This document shows, piece by piece, positions 12,901-21,523 of a stretch of 64,000 bases of DNA (position 1 is the first letter of the stretch; every line of letters starts with the position of its first letter). The stretch comes from Amyelois transitella. Its lineage: Eukaryota > Arthropoda > Insecta > Lepidoptera > Pyralidae. The position numbers and the translations under genes are program-made. The notes beneath the pieces were generated by a model. The model was not told the origin of the DNA. It searched no databases and saw only the letters and a program-made list of their open reading frames with translations. The stretch covers positions 4,251,001 through 4,315,000 of the forward strand of contig NC_083515.1 in assembly GCF_032362555.1 (NCBI RefSeq), read 5' to 3'.

Positions 12901-15900
12901 AGAGGTAGCCCCAAAGGCGGCTCGCATCACACATAGGGAAAACGTGACAGAGATAGCCCCACAAGCAACTCGCATCACATAATAAACCGTGACAGAGGTA
13001 GCCCCACAGGCAGCTCGCATCACATAATAAACCGTGACAGAGGTAGCCCCACAGGCAGCTCGCATCACATAATAAACCGTGACAGAGGTAGCCCCACAGG
13101 CAGCTCGCATCACATAATAAACCGTGACAGAGGTAGCCCCAAAGGCAGCTCGCATCACTTTAAATGAATTTAGTACAATTGAAAATTAATTACTAACCTT
13201 CAAATTCGCTGTCGGTGTCTGAAGAGGATATCACTCGACGTCTTGGTTTATTTTTTGCCAATTTATTTTGCAACTTGGCAATTTTCTTCTTAATTTTTTC
13301 TTCCTCGTTAGTATTCATTTTTCTCTTCATGTTAATAAATTTAATTAATTAAATTATTATTAAATTAATCAAATATTAAATTAGTTTCGCGGACTCGGGA
13401 GACGTGCGAAGGCCTGAGCACGAAAACGAAGAATGAACAAGCAATGGCGCGCACCGACAACCTGGGCTCGGGTGGGGAAACGGAAAAATGGACGGTAGAC
13501 AAAAAAAAAAAAAAAAAAAAAAAAAAAATGTCTTTCAACATACGTGCAGGGCTAGTGGTTCGAAGCGATACTACAACATGTAAACAATAAATCGCAAAGA
13601 ATGAAGCTGTGAAACATAATAATCGTAATTTTTATAGCTCTGCTGCGGATTCTCCCAACTATAAAGTTAGACAATAAAAACCATATTACGGTGCAGGTGT
13701 TCGTTGGCTCACTACAACATCTGCACTCTTTTTATTAAATTTTTATGCTATATTTAATAAAAACGCGACTCTTGGTAGTTTGGTGAGGAACTGAATTTTA
13801 ATTTAGTCTTTTAAGAGCCAAAACTACTTTAAATTCAGATGCAAATGTGTATACAGTGCCAAACTTATTTTACCTGTCCCAAGGAGCGTTTGTGTTAACT
13901 ACTAAAATATATAAAGGAAATATATACGTGATTATATGTGGATCGGTTGTATAATGACCAGTGATTGGATAATATGGATTGATAAATCGAATAAAGTACA
14001 AAATATGAACTGCATAACTAAATATAAAATTTATTTTACAAAAAACTTAAAAAAGATACTAACAGTTCCTTCTTTGAAAGCTATAATGGGACTCTCGTCG
14101 TCCTCATCCGACAGCATCTCTATGACTCCTCGCTTGATGCAAATCATTCCCATTTTCACCACGTTCTGGCTCCAAATGTGTTGACCCGCCAGAAACAATT
14201 CATGCTTCATCAATAGAGAAATTTGACGAAGGAATGCCTCGTCTGTGAATAATTGTATTGTAAAGAGGTACAATACCTATCTTCCGAACTTAGTCTATTG
14301 TCATCTAATTTCCAAATGTAAGCAACTTTCTTAATAATATCTGAATCATAATTCAATTTTTAAGCTTAAGGTAGTTGGAGTCTTCTCGAGACTGTTGGCA
14401 CTGTCTACCCCGTACGGAATATAGACAAGATATCTTTTTTTTTATAAAAAACCCTAAACTTTAATACATAGCTTACTTTTCCTCTTGGTATAAATGAAGT
14501 AAGAATACTTCTTCCTCAATCTGCGTACCTGCGTCTCTAAATAGCAGAGAATTATGGAAATGCACGATGTTGATATCAAACACGAGTTCCATCCTCAATG
14601 CCAGTGGTAATTTGTGCAGTTCGTTACAGGACAACACGCCGTCTTTCATTGTCCAAAGCCGTTTCTTATATTCCTTCGCTTGGTCCAGCAACCACGTGGG
14701 AGCACTGCGCAGCTTGAGGAAACTAACCATATGGTGGTACTGAAAACGAAAGTTTTTTCTGGATCTAAAGTAGGACAATCTACTGGAAATATCTGGAACA
14801 TAGATTTTGGTATATAGGGTTAAAAAAAACAATATGTTAGTCTGTTAAGATTCCTGCAATATAAATCAATCAAATTCATCCTCCTGCCGTTGGTCTTGAT
14901 TGGATTTTCTTGGAAAAGGAGCGAAGGGTTCGCCTATGACCATGACCTTAAAGTTCTTTTTTTAAATAATTTTTAACAAAGCCTTCTCCTGTATTACCTC
15001 ACCAACGTTGGACCACAGACACATTTTTTGACGGCGTCTGTGGCGCAGCGGTAGTGCGATTGTCTGGGATACCGGAGGTCCTGCGTTTGAATCCCGGCCA
15101 GGGCATAATGAGAAACGGATCTGATTGGCCTGGGTCTTGGATCTTCAACTATATACTTATTACAAAATATAGTATCGTTGAGTTAGTATCTCGTAACACA
15201 AGTCTCGAACTTACTTCGAGGCTAACTCAACCTGTGTAATCTGTCCCGTTTATACATATATATTTATTATTTTACTATTAGAGATTCTAATAAAAACATG
15301 TTGCTAGCCTGTGGCGTGTCGTTTGAATCCTTCTACAAGCCCATCGCCTACAAAAAGAATCCAAAGTTTATAAGCCTTTCCCTTAGTCGCCTTTATGCTT
15401 ACACATCCAGTAATTAAGTAGTTCATCATTTGATAGTTATCTGAGTACAATCAGTTTGCTTGTTTTTTCTCATAAAACCTTACAATAAAAATAGCTTTTG
15501 CGTAAGCTCTCCCGGTATAAATGGATGAAATACGCGTCTTATTTACTAAAGCTTCTCGTGTTTACCATTTTTCATATTTTAATTTTGTTTTTTTAGAAGC
15601 GCAATAGATGGTTTTGTGTGGGGATTTACGGTGTTGTATATTAATTTCTGACATTAATAAAGCCAGACAGTTAAAATTACATGGGGCGCCGGCAAAGGCT
15701 GGTCATAAAAATATTTAATACATTCGTAAAAAGAGAAGAACAATAATAAAATACATTGAAGATTTTTAATCCAAATGTGAGCACAACGCATTAAAAATAA
15801 AACTTCTTACTCATTTCGGTCACATCATCACCTTGAAAGGAGCCTGGGATGCATCTTTTCACCATGATCTTGGATTGGGTAAGTCAGATCTTCGCAACCT

Positions 15901-18900
15901 TTGCAGGCAAATCTGACCCATATGTGATCGCGATAAAGCTGTTTTACATTAATGTGCCATAGTCGCGACATCCATGGAAAAGATCTTGTTATAAGATAAC
16001 CGGTAACCACACGGCACAATTGGTAATAGAATTAAATGCTTTGAGTATTATGTAAAAAATATATTTTTGTGATTTATACCTGATCTACGAACAGCGACCT
16101 TCGGGAATTTTCCAATACTAATTCCCAGGTTAAAATCCCAATGTACTGGAAACGAAAAACCACGTAGCCGACTATCATGAGAAAAGATGTTAGCCATTTG
16201 TCGGCATCAAGCTGAAATTAAAGATTAAATTTGTTTTATTTTTCTATTCAAACGATGAGTTATTTCATAGTCATACTCAGGCAAAATGACAATTTTTATT
16301 ATATTATAATTAGTTTGTGTAATAATTATTCAAAGTAAAAGTTTCTACAAAAAGTATATCTATCAAAACTAAACTAAATGAGGGACTAAGCATTTGGTTG
16401 AAATTTAGTTTTCTTTGATAAACTTTTAATAAAAAAAAAGGATGAAAACGATAAGATTTCAGTACATTTCGTTTGAATACTTGCCAAAGGGAAAGCGTCT
16501 CCAAAAATAACGTTGTACAAACGACAGGAGCAGTAATACCAACAAGTCATATAACTGTAAAATAATATTTACATTTCTCAATATCACATAAAAAAGTTTC
16601 TACGAAACATTCTTCCTAATATTACTTACTGCCTTTACTATTACTCACTATCGCGTTTTGCCCGTTGCATCTTCAGCAGAATTATGAAAATGATTTTATG
16701 ATCAAGATTTATAAAATCGTAATTAATTTAAAGAAAAATCTAGGCAACACAATTCAGGTAACTATAATTAAACTTTAAAGTTAAAAAGTTGAAAGCGTCC
16801 AAGTACGTCTACAGACTTCAATTGTGTGTCCATTGCAACTGTTGCAGAAGCAATTCAAAGGACATAAAATGCTACTACACACTCCTGTTCATTACTTTGT
16901 TACCCTTTGTACTTTTAAATCAAGTTCTCGATTTTTAATCAAATCTCTGCTTTAGTACGTTTAGAGCATAGAATAAAATTCTAATCAAAAAATATTAATT
17001 ATTCTAAAAATAATTGTATTAGACCATAGAAGCCGACAAGCAACTTTACGACTGCTTTACGCTCTACAAACTGCGTACGATGTAATACAACCCCATATCT
17101 TTCCTATAGTTTCTACTTGAAGCGATATATATGGCATTTCTATTGTCTCATGTTATTCTAAATTCTCTGGTCAAGAGAGAAAGTTTATTACTTGTGCTCT
17201 TTGTATCAAATTCAATTTTATAGATAAATATCTATTGAAGTGTTTTATATAGAATATTTGAATGAAGTGCAAATTATTCCATGTTTATCAGTTACTTTGA
17301 ATTTACTTGATCTCAGTTTGTTATCCACTGTACTTATTTAGTATATAAAAAGACATATCTCGACAAGGCCTTAAGTATGACAAAATTTACCAAATTTTAA
17401 CCAATTCATTAAACGTCGACCGGTCTTTTAATGAATTTATTGGTTATTTGAGATTCCTATTTAGTAAGTTTTCATTACCTTGCGTAATAAACGTTTACAG
17501 ATTAAACAAATAACGATGTAGCAATAACGTTAATATTTTATTAACAATATCCCCAAGGGACTTATAATAAAGGATATTATGAGTCTTCCCGATGGTGCGC
17601 TACATCTGCAAATAATGGTTTAAGGCCGAATTGTGTAATATTCATCTTGATGAAATTAGGTTAAACTAAATCTTAATTATATTTTCTTTAGTTAATTATA
17701 TTTCTCTAATGAAAATCTAGTAACACACTCTACTTTTAATTTAATTTTGCAATAATTTATTTCATCATTCCCTAAGTATTAATTAATGTTAATTGTTATT
17801 GTAATATTTTTGTAGGTACTTTGTTTTGCTGCAGACAAAGTTGAATAAATAAATTAAATGATTTATGAAAGATATTCAAACTTATGGTCTTCCTTATGAG
17901 AATACTGCAGAGTGCATATGAAGTTTATAGATACCAAGTAAGTACAATTTATATGGGCTTATTGTATGTTTTTATGTTTTCATCACTATAATCTCAGCAG
18001 CAAAAAGTCAAATTTTTAACATTGATCTTGGATAAAAAATCACTTTTAACTCACAAAAACATCCCTTCCTTCGTAATTTCTTTCGACGGGGCTGACAGAA
18101 CAAATAGTGAATAGAGTCGAAAATAAGAGCGAGAAAGGTGTCGCATTACTCAAAGAACGTGTAATTAAGAAAAAATATACTTACTTGTCAAACTTTATTT
18201 TATGGCTGTTGACGAATTCTGGAAAACCCAGCTTATACCAAGACTCTTTGTCGTCTGTTTTGGTATGTATATGAAATAACAGGCAGGTGCCTAAATGCAC
18301 AGTCAGCAACATGCACACCAAGTTTTCCAACAAATATAGTATCTTTCTAGAACCGTTTTGCACCTGTTGACCAGTTATATAGCATCAGGTAAATGAGGGT
18401 AAGGAGGAAATTTGTACTATCTTCTTCAGAAGTATATTCAATAAATCAAACAGTTAAATATTTAACATCTGCTGGCCTAAACAAATGATTTACATTGTAT
18501 GCATTAACACTTGTATTAACTCAGCGTCTAAAGCATTTTTATTATTCAGATTTTTTGTTATTTAAAATGGATTTTAAATACAGACTTTTGGCGGGAATAG
18601 AGATGTCATTCTGTAAAACGCCACGATCAGCTGATAGCCCTCCGCCATTTTTTTAGCTCTTGGACTAATGACTGACGAATAACCTATTTTGTTTAAGGAC
18701 ACTGAAATTTATTAAAGCAAATCTACATATATGATCACTTGATATTACATTTATTCGTACCTTTTCGTTAGTTTGTTTGAAATACGTGAAAATTCTATAG
18801 ATACGACAAATTGCCAACCATCTTCCCCATCTGACGACACCCTCATAACCGGATTTGTACGTTACTGAAAATATGTTACATAATAAAATAACCAAGATAA

Positions 18901-21523
18901 TAAAAATTATTAATTTGTTTTAATAATAGTTACATCATATAATTTTAACACGAATTACGTCTTGATCCTTAAAAGTGTAGAAAGAACCAATGCCACATAT
19001 ATCTGGATGACTTGATAATGGAATTGAAATTTTAATGTAGGATAAAAGGTTGTAAGATCACCAAAATAATGATGAGTCACTAGTTTATATGCCTTTCTGT
19101 AATTGACTTTTACGATCTATGTCTAAATCGACTCAATTATTAATAATAAGCCAATGGACTAAACAGACGCAACTTGCTTACTTTATGTATTTTTGCTGTC
19201 AGACCACAATGAAAGCTTGATTTTTATGAGTTAATAAGTCAGAAGAAATAAAACCTATGTCATGTCCTGCAATATTACATTTGTAACTTCACAATTAAAC
19301 TAGCTAAATTATAAATTAATGTAACGAACAACATAGCTCTCGTAATTAGTTTTATGTTGATGCGAACGCCATTAGCAGTTATTACAAAATGTAATGAACA
19401 TTTAATCCGCTTTTTATAAAATAATATTTTGATAAGGTTTTTTATTATACAAACAGATTTTCTATCGTAAGAGTAGAGTGGGCTCACGCTATTTTGGCTA
19501 TTAATATCGTAAGAGGCGAAAAAAGGCAAAAAGGCATTCAAAATATTGGGCGCCAAATCTTTTGACTGCAAGGAAACTGTTGCTTTTTACTCATGCATAA
19601 GCAATAGAAAAAAAATATATTGCCAGTTATATCAAACTTATTGAAATCTTAAACATACCAAATAATCACCGAAAGTCCGGTGGAAGCCATAATATAGAAA
19701 AGAAAGAAAGAAAGAAACATACCAAATGACATCTGTAGATAGTCTAAAAAAGAAAGCTATTTATTTAAATTGAAGTACGCGTCAAACTTTATACCCACAT
19801 ACTGAAGTAATCGGGAGAAGAGTTATAAGATCCACCGTTAAAAAGAACAGACTTCTTCTATATATCCTCATGTGCATTCGAACTGCAGGCCAGAAGGTGT
19901 GGAGACAGTGGACGATCACATCCACCAGGAATACTATTTCGGTGACGTGCATAGACATGTCCAGAAGGAAACAAGAGGACACTGATAGATAGTATCCGAT
20001 TAACAAATGAACGATGTATTTGTAGACAATCATCAGAAGGAGAACGGTCTGCAAGAAAAGTTCAGTTTATTAGCTACCATGAATCGTGTGGTTCCCGGAA
20101 GAGGACCACTGTATCTTTTCCCATGGATGTCGTAAAAAGCGACTAAGGGATAGGCTTATGAACTTGTTATTCTTCTTATAGGCGATAGGCTTACCTGTCA
20201 CCATTCGAATCTCAATTCCATTTTTAAACCATACAGCTGAACATGGCCTTTCAGTCTTTGCGACACGGGTCTCTATATATTAGCTTAAAACATTAAGCCA
20301 TAATGTAATATAACGAATCGTACTAAGGTTTAATGATTTTGAAACATACGGCATATTTTTAGATCATGGTCAAAAGGTGTACCCCGGTTCCCTCTCCAAA
20401 AAAGTGAGGAAGTAACCGGGATTAACCTCAGGAGATAAAAGAACACTTTTGCTAGTTATAATGAAAGTTAATATTATAATGAAATCATGTAAATAATAAA
20501 AGAGAAAAATTTCTTGTTATTTTATGATTAGTAATAACTTGCTAAAGTCCACAGAAGTATCTTTATAAATTCATTCCCCCTTTTTAAACATAGATCTTTC
20601 AGACTAGCTGTTGCCCGCGACTTCGTCCGCGTAAAGTTCGAGTTGAATCTTAATAATACATACATACAGATACAGACAGACAGACAAAAAATGTAAAAAA
20701 AAATTCTCTATCCGTTTCCATTATTTTTACCGTTTTATTATATGTGGTATTTTGATTTTCAGTTTTTTTAAATAAAATATTCAAATAAACACAAATAATT
20801 TTTTTTTTTATAAAAAAATTATATCTTTTTTTTGTTGGGACTCGAACTTGGACCGCCAACTTCAGAGTCTCACGCGCTAACCACTGGACCATCGTATAAT
20901 GATAAATGACTTTGAATTTTGCAAATTTCGTAACTTATTTGCAGGCAAACTCATGCCTTGAGTTCATTCAAATGTCGATAACTTTTTTTAGTGAACCGAT
21001 TTTGATGAAACAAACTTTAAATGTTTTTCTGAGTTAAAACAAAGCAACTGGTGAAAGTTTGAAGTAAATCGGTTCAGTGCTTTCGGAGATAATCGTGATC
21101 ATACATACAGACAGACAGACAAGAAATTAAAAAAAAATATTTTTGCTTTCTATTATTCATTCTAAGTGTCCCTCTATCCATTTCAGCCAGAAATACTAAA
21201 TATACAGACAAAATATTTTTACTGTTTTATTATATGTATAGATCACTTACTTGAAACCACACATTCCACGGGAGATTCAATACTGCAAAAGTAACGGCCC
21301 TCATTCTGCCCTCCCAAAGAAATTGGCCTCTCCTTTTCTCGGCATTTACCCCCGGCATTACCCCTTGTTGTAGAGACACACGGCTAGGGTGCCCATCAAC
21401 CGCTCCGAAGAGACTTCTGTTAATTACATTTTTATAGAGGTTATAGTTAAGTTTTGAATCTCCTACGAATTCTCCAAAACAAAAAGTGTGGTTAGACTTA
21501 GGAAGAGTAATTTCTGGATACAT
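970..21523 (-). CDS. Tandem two-unit CNBD-type ion channel (HCN/CNG/KCNH superfamily), 3' end outside window
   Basis: Nineteen exons on the minus strand join with matching phases into 962 open codons: 21523-21251, 20048-19799, 18864-18761, 18363-18185, 16554-16485, 16211-16080, 14739-14529, 14242-14064, 7849-7733, 6938-6831, 6456-6315, 6240-6098, 5635-5462, 4974-4747, 3501-3400, 2809-2648, 2142-2041, 1558-1467, 1087-970. Residues 1-91 are an N-terminal region. Residues 92-541 are channel unit 1 (S1-S6, C-linker, CNBD). A linker of about 95 residues leads to unit 2 (S1-S6 and C-linker, from about 637). The start ATG has A at -3 and an in-frame stop 15 bases upstream, so it is probably the true N-terminus. 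Members of this superfamily usually carry one unit per chain; the four-repeat CNGK channels are the known exception. The CNBD of unit 2, and any further units, would lie beyond the left edge. The product is presumably a membrane protein; conduction is doubtful given the pore sequences. Exon ends are by eye. Confidence 0.82.
1640..1795 (+). repeat. R1 repeat fragment with hairpin
   Basis: ttacggggtggatagagcca joins agaagaatcccaagttta, an internal deletion, followed by the 1719-1770 hairpin. It lies between the exons at 2041 and 1558. Confidence 0.5.
1719..1770. repeat. Perfect 24-bp hairpin
   Basis: Arms 1719-1742 and 1747-1770 (core cgttaacgagatttaacc) with a 4-base loop. Confidence 0.95.
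2446..2545 (+). repeat. LINE 3'-end fragment
   Basis: ggttgactggaagagattgc and gcgataagtccgcctttgta are a familiar lepidopteran LINE 3' tail. Confidence 0.45.
3130..3290 (+). mobile_element. Degenerate copy of the 46.7-kb LINE end
   Basis: The plus strand reads ...KEVCRDRGKWKDVVSATPPEKA, a stop and then gaatgtatgtat. It matches the C-terminal end of the element at 46735-46960 and lies in an intron of the channel gene. Confidence 0.6.
3671..4161. mobile_element. Composite repeat: two tandem 'cgacttcgtccgc' elements bounded by 21-bp inverted repeats
   Basis: 3671-3691 and 4141-4161 are perfect 21-bp inverted repeats (core aagcaaagcctattga). A third, one-mismatch copy in the first orientation is at 3907-3927. 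Each precedes or follows a roughly 200-bp unit (3702-3898, 3942-4142). The units are nearly identical apart from an extra copy of catccatac. The unit is a common lepidopteran dispersed repeat ending in tataatagtagtaggat. The arrangement suggests an internal tandem duplication. Confidence 0.75.
5035..5256 (-). mobile_element. tRNA-derived SINE, minus orientation
   Basis: On the minus strand the head has a pol III A box (TGGTGCAGCGG) and a B box (GGGTTCAAATGCC), followed by a tail with the ttacgag...ctcgaa segment. It is the same family as 15035-15265 in the opposite orientation. It lies just upstream of the exon at 4974-4747. Confidence 0.75.
7040..7302 (+). mobile_element. SINE-like repeat family R1, full copy
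   Basis: A roughly 260-bp non-coding family: starts with cataca repeats and tcacgtctatatccc, core gcggggtagacagat, middle aggttgctagcccatcgcct, end ggtgccgggaaccacacggca. The other R1 copies were recognised from these blocks. It lies in an intron of the channel gene. Confidence 0.75.
8188..8430 (-). mobile_element. R1 repeat, interrupted next to the DIRS element
   Basis: Reads tgccgtgtggttccggggaa at the left and acccaacaagggttatttga at the right, where the R1 family would run on. The DIRS left terminus begins within a few bases. Confidence 0.65.
8489..8656 (-). repeat. DIRS inverted terminal repeat, 3' copy
   Basis: This is the reverse complement of 13432-13609. Shared blocks include the gcgatttattgtttacatg stretch, a homopolymer T run and the cattgcttgttcatt end. 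The T run is shorter than the A run of the partner. Confidence 0.9.
8748..8870. repeat. DIRS internal complementary region
   Basis: Bases 8748-8820 are the inverse of the left terminus (about 8437-8510). Bases 8821-8870 repeat the outer right terminus. The two ends are thus joined head to tail, as expected for the DIRS circular-junction template. Confidence 0.85.
9004..9918 (-). CDS. DIRS tyrosine recombinase (YR)
   Basis: This 304-aa tyrosine recombinase cuts and joins the circular DNA copy into the genome. The catalytic set R-H-R-Y is visible: Arg135 in LVTAHRVQTL, His244 and Arg247 in TAHSTRHAS, and Tyr281 in KHYNRD. The N-terminal core-binding region has the familiar SGNTYKQYNCGIQAW start. 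The frame stays open upstream of this ATG to about 10010 and overlaps the end of the preceding ORF in another frame, so translation may begin earlier or by coupling. No in-frame break is present. Confidence 0.93.
   Translation of the reverse strand: MLASISGNTYKQYNCGIQAWLKYCNINCLNPSKCSVSHIINFLTEIYNKGANYGTLNSHKSAISFLIGEPIDDHSIKRFMKGVFRLRPTKPKYNFTWDPQLVLNYLAQQWPNENLSLKTLSMKTITLLALVTAHRVQTLSLIKIVNITSFENQIIIKIPDLIKTSRPDGFQPLLKLPFFDLRPEICPARCLQAYLNKTLGIRNSDVLFISYKKPHSKLSSQRLSHWIKETLRQSGIDTSFFTAHSTRHASTSTANRLGISLDTIRRTAGWSDSSSVFAKHYNRDIIANDQFANCILSSSCNQKN
9951..10391 (-). CDS. DIRS pol domain between RNase H and recombinase
   Basis: This 146-aa reading frame carries the conserved DIRS stretch PEIDLFASRCNAK, DAFTIPW, YAFPPFALI and VVPHWPTQPWFPVF. 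In DIRS elements it follows RNase H, and part of it is often described as a methyltransferase-like domain; I do not assign an activity. It sits one frame away from the RT-RNase H ORF. The switch point is a run of nine A residues (minus strand) at about 10391-10399, where a -1 slip gives LSRKKK followed by MQDTEWEL. It is either a programmed frameshift or a one-base indel. Confidence 0.8.
   Translation of the reverse strand: MQDTEWELNEAAFNRITSNLGSPEIDLFASRCNAKCSLYVAWKNDPEAWAIDAFTIPWTTMFFYAFPPFALITKIMQKIIEDKAEGIVVVPHWPTQPWFPVFKKLAISNLIYFDPDVNLLQSPFRSNHNLHKTLKLVAGILSGKHY
10367..11953 (-). CDS. DIRS reverse transcriptase-RNase H
   Basis: The ORF has 528 codons. RT motifs are present: FLVPKPDGNKRFILNLKRLN, TTIDLKDAYFLIPI, LPFGLCTAPYVF and the catalytic box YLDD near residues 241-244. 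RNase H follows with IFSDASNTGWGAY near 405 and a late ADYLSR. The first 45 or so residues overlap the end of gag in another frame and have little RT character, so the functional start is probably downstream, near VPYAGRLKSF. The ORF ends soon after RNase H at an A-homopolymer, beyond which homology continues in the -1 frame. Confidence 0.93.
   Translation of the reverse strand: MENPVIVAGSTARQHSQDDDGPLRGSQHGSLALFEKPAEEINSEVPYAGRLKSFVTNWKRITKDPNILSWVQGYKIPFHSNPDDRIGYPYPTTNKDHKDFTNCISHLLNIQAISPCNPKKGQFLSSIFLVPKPDGNKRFILNLKRLNKFINTSHFKMEDYRTASKLVTQNCYMTTIDLKDAYFLIPIHKSSRKYLRFEFDGQLYEFNCLPFGLCTAPYVFTKLLKPVMEFLRSHNMTSVIYLDDILCIESNFQECVNNTQMTKNLLENLGFIINFEKCSLLPLTQCRFLGFLFNSENMSMSLPEDKKQKIKNKLIKNLNIKMSSLRDLAKLIGLLISACPAIKYSWLYVKELERYKYSCLLNNPSYEQTVQINNVIKKDLQWWLDHVDKGFTSLKSNRYDIEIFSDASNTGWGAYCSDNKSYGHWKDDEKRCHINELELKAAFLSLKCFAKNLYNKRILLRLDNVTAISCINKMGSIQFTHLNNLTKEIWTWCENRKLTLFASYIHTKENYNADYLSRKKKCRILSGN
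11830..13330 (-). CDS. DIRS Gag-like protein, probably spliced
   Basis: I read two exons: 13330-13198 (44 codons plus one base, MKRKMNTNEEEK..., a charged coiled-coil-like start) and 12821-11832 followed by a stop. The donor (gttagt after GAAG) and the acceptor (ttttacag) are both good and the phases match, giving ...SEFE-DINLNRRTERS. The rest contains an acidic region (FEPLDEDILGIFGE), an alpha-helical middle, and an arginine/serine-rich basic tail suited to RNA binding. An unspliced reading frame also runs from 13158 through a 45-bp minisatellite, adding six copies of a 15-residue repeat; I think that part is intronic. Confidence 0.75.
12890..13160 (-). repeat. 45-bp minisatellite in the DIRS gag intron
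   Basis: About six tandem copies of a 45-bp unit (accgtgacagaggtagcccc...). The starts at 12986, 13031, 13076 and 13121 are exactly 45 bases apart. The copies nearest 12890 are more diverged. The period is a multiple of three, which explains the long open frame across it. Confidence 0.93.
13432..13609 (-). repeat. DIRS inverted terminal repeat, 5' copy
   Basis: Partner of 8489-8656 in inverse orientation, with a run of about 29 A residues in the middle. The element continues to about 13619. Confidence 0.9.
14365..14430 (-). repeat. R1 repeat fragment
   Basis: gagactgttggcactgtcta then ccccgtacggaatatagac, the head of R1 in minus orientation. Confidence 0.5.
15035..15265 (+). mobile_element. 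tRNA-derived SINE, plus orientation
   Basis: A box TGGCGCAGCGG at 15041-15051 and B box cgtttgaatcc near 15084. A tRNA-unrelated body ends in gttagtatctcgtaacaca and an AT-rich tail. It is not a functional tRNA because no cloverleaf closes. Confidence 0.78.
15300..15412 (+). repeat. R1 repeat fragment
   Basis: The middle of R1: gttgctagcc...cccatcgcctacaaaaagaa...cccttagtcgccttta. Confidence 0.5.
20083..20290 (-). mobile_element. R1 repeat copy
   Basis: cgtgtggttcccgg, ccatggatgtcgtaaaaag and acagctgaacatggc appear in R1 order, minus orientation. Confidence 0.6.
20590..21130 (-). mobile_element. Composite repeat with tRNA-like head
   Basis: The interval holds gcgacttcgtccgcg (20617), a tRNA-like block on the minus strand at 20826-20893 (ATGGTCCAGTGGTTAGCGCG, then GTTCGAGTCCC), and acagacagacag tails at both ends. 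It looks like a tRNA-derived SINE nested with another retroposon. Confidence 0.5.

Larger units (their letters stand above)
8437..13619 (-). mobile_element. DIRS-type tyrosine-recombinase retrotransposon, nearly complete
   Basis: Gag, RT-RNase H and tyrosine recombinase lie in order on the minus strand between inverted terminal repeats: about 8489-8656 and 13432-13609, matching in opposite orientation except for poly-T/A length. Next to the 3' repeat, 8748-8870 is an internal complementary region. Its first half is the reverse complement of the left end; its second half repeats the outer part of the right end. This inverted-repeat plus ICR layout is diagnostic of DIRS elements, which recombine as circles and carry no DDE integrase. 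I see no target-site duplication, as expected. The element lies in the CNBD intron of the channel gene, on the same strand. Confidence 0.93.
7733..20048 (-). other. Channel unit 1: S1-S6, C-linker, CNBD
   Basis: S1 to early S3 are encoded at 20048-19799, with hydrophobic runs such as VTEIVFLVDVIVHCLHTFW (S2). S4 is at 18864-18761 and keeps four arginines (VVRWGRW...CRIYRIF). S5 is at 18363-18185, the pore loop at 16554-16485 and S6 at 16211-16080. The C-linker at 14739-14529 has the family pattern of an LW-containing helix followed by L..LP..LR.EL. The CNBD beta-roll is split between 14242-14064 (FLAG, ICIKRGVIEML) and 7849-7733 (LGELSL). The phosphate-binding cassette has GELSL, but the usual RRTA arginines are replaced (IPSKVTVKA), so canonical cyclic-nucleotide binding is unlikely. 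The C-helix follows at 6938-6831. The DIRS element lies in the CNBD intron. Confidence 0.82.

Noticed and set aside
12890-13160. CRISPR-like array or repeat-domain protein
   Set aside because: The 45-bp units abut with no unique spacers, so it is a minisatellite. The protein reading is better explained as an intron of the DIRS gag.
15035-15110. Functional tRNA gene
   Set aside because: A and B boxes are present, but no acceptor stem or cloverleaf closes. It is followed by a SINE body, and a second copy exists at 5035-5256.
20826-20893. tRNA gene on the minus strand
   Set aside because: tRNA-like promoter boxes only. It is embedded in a composite retroposon with acagacag tails.
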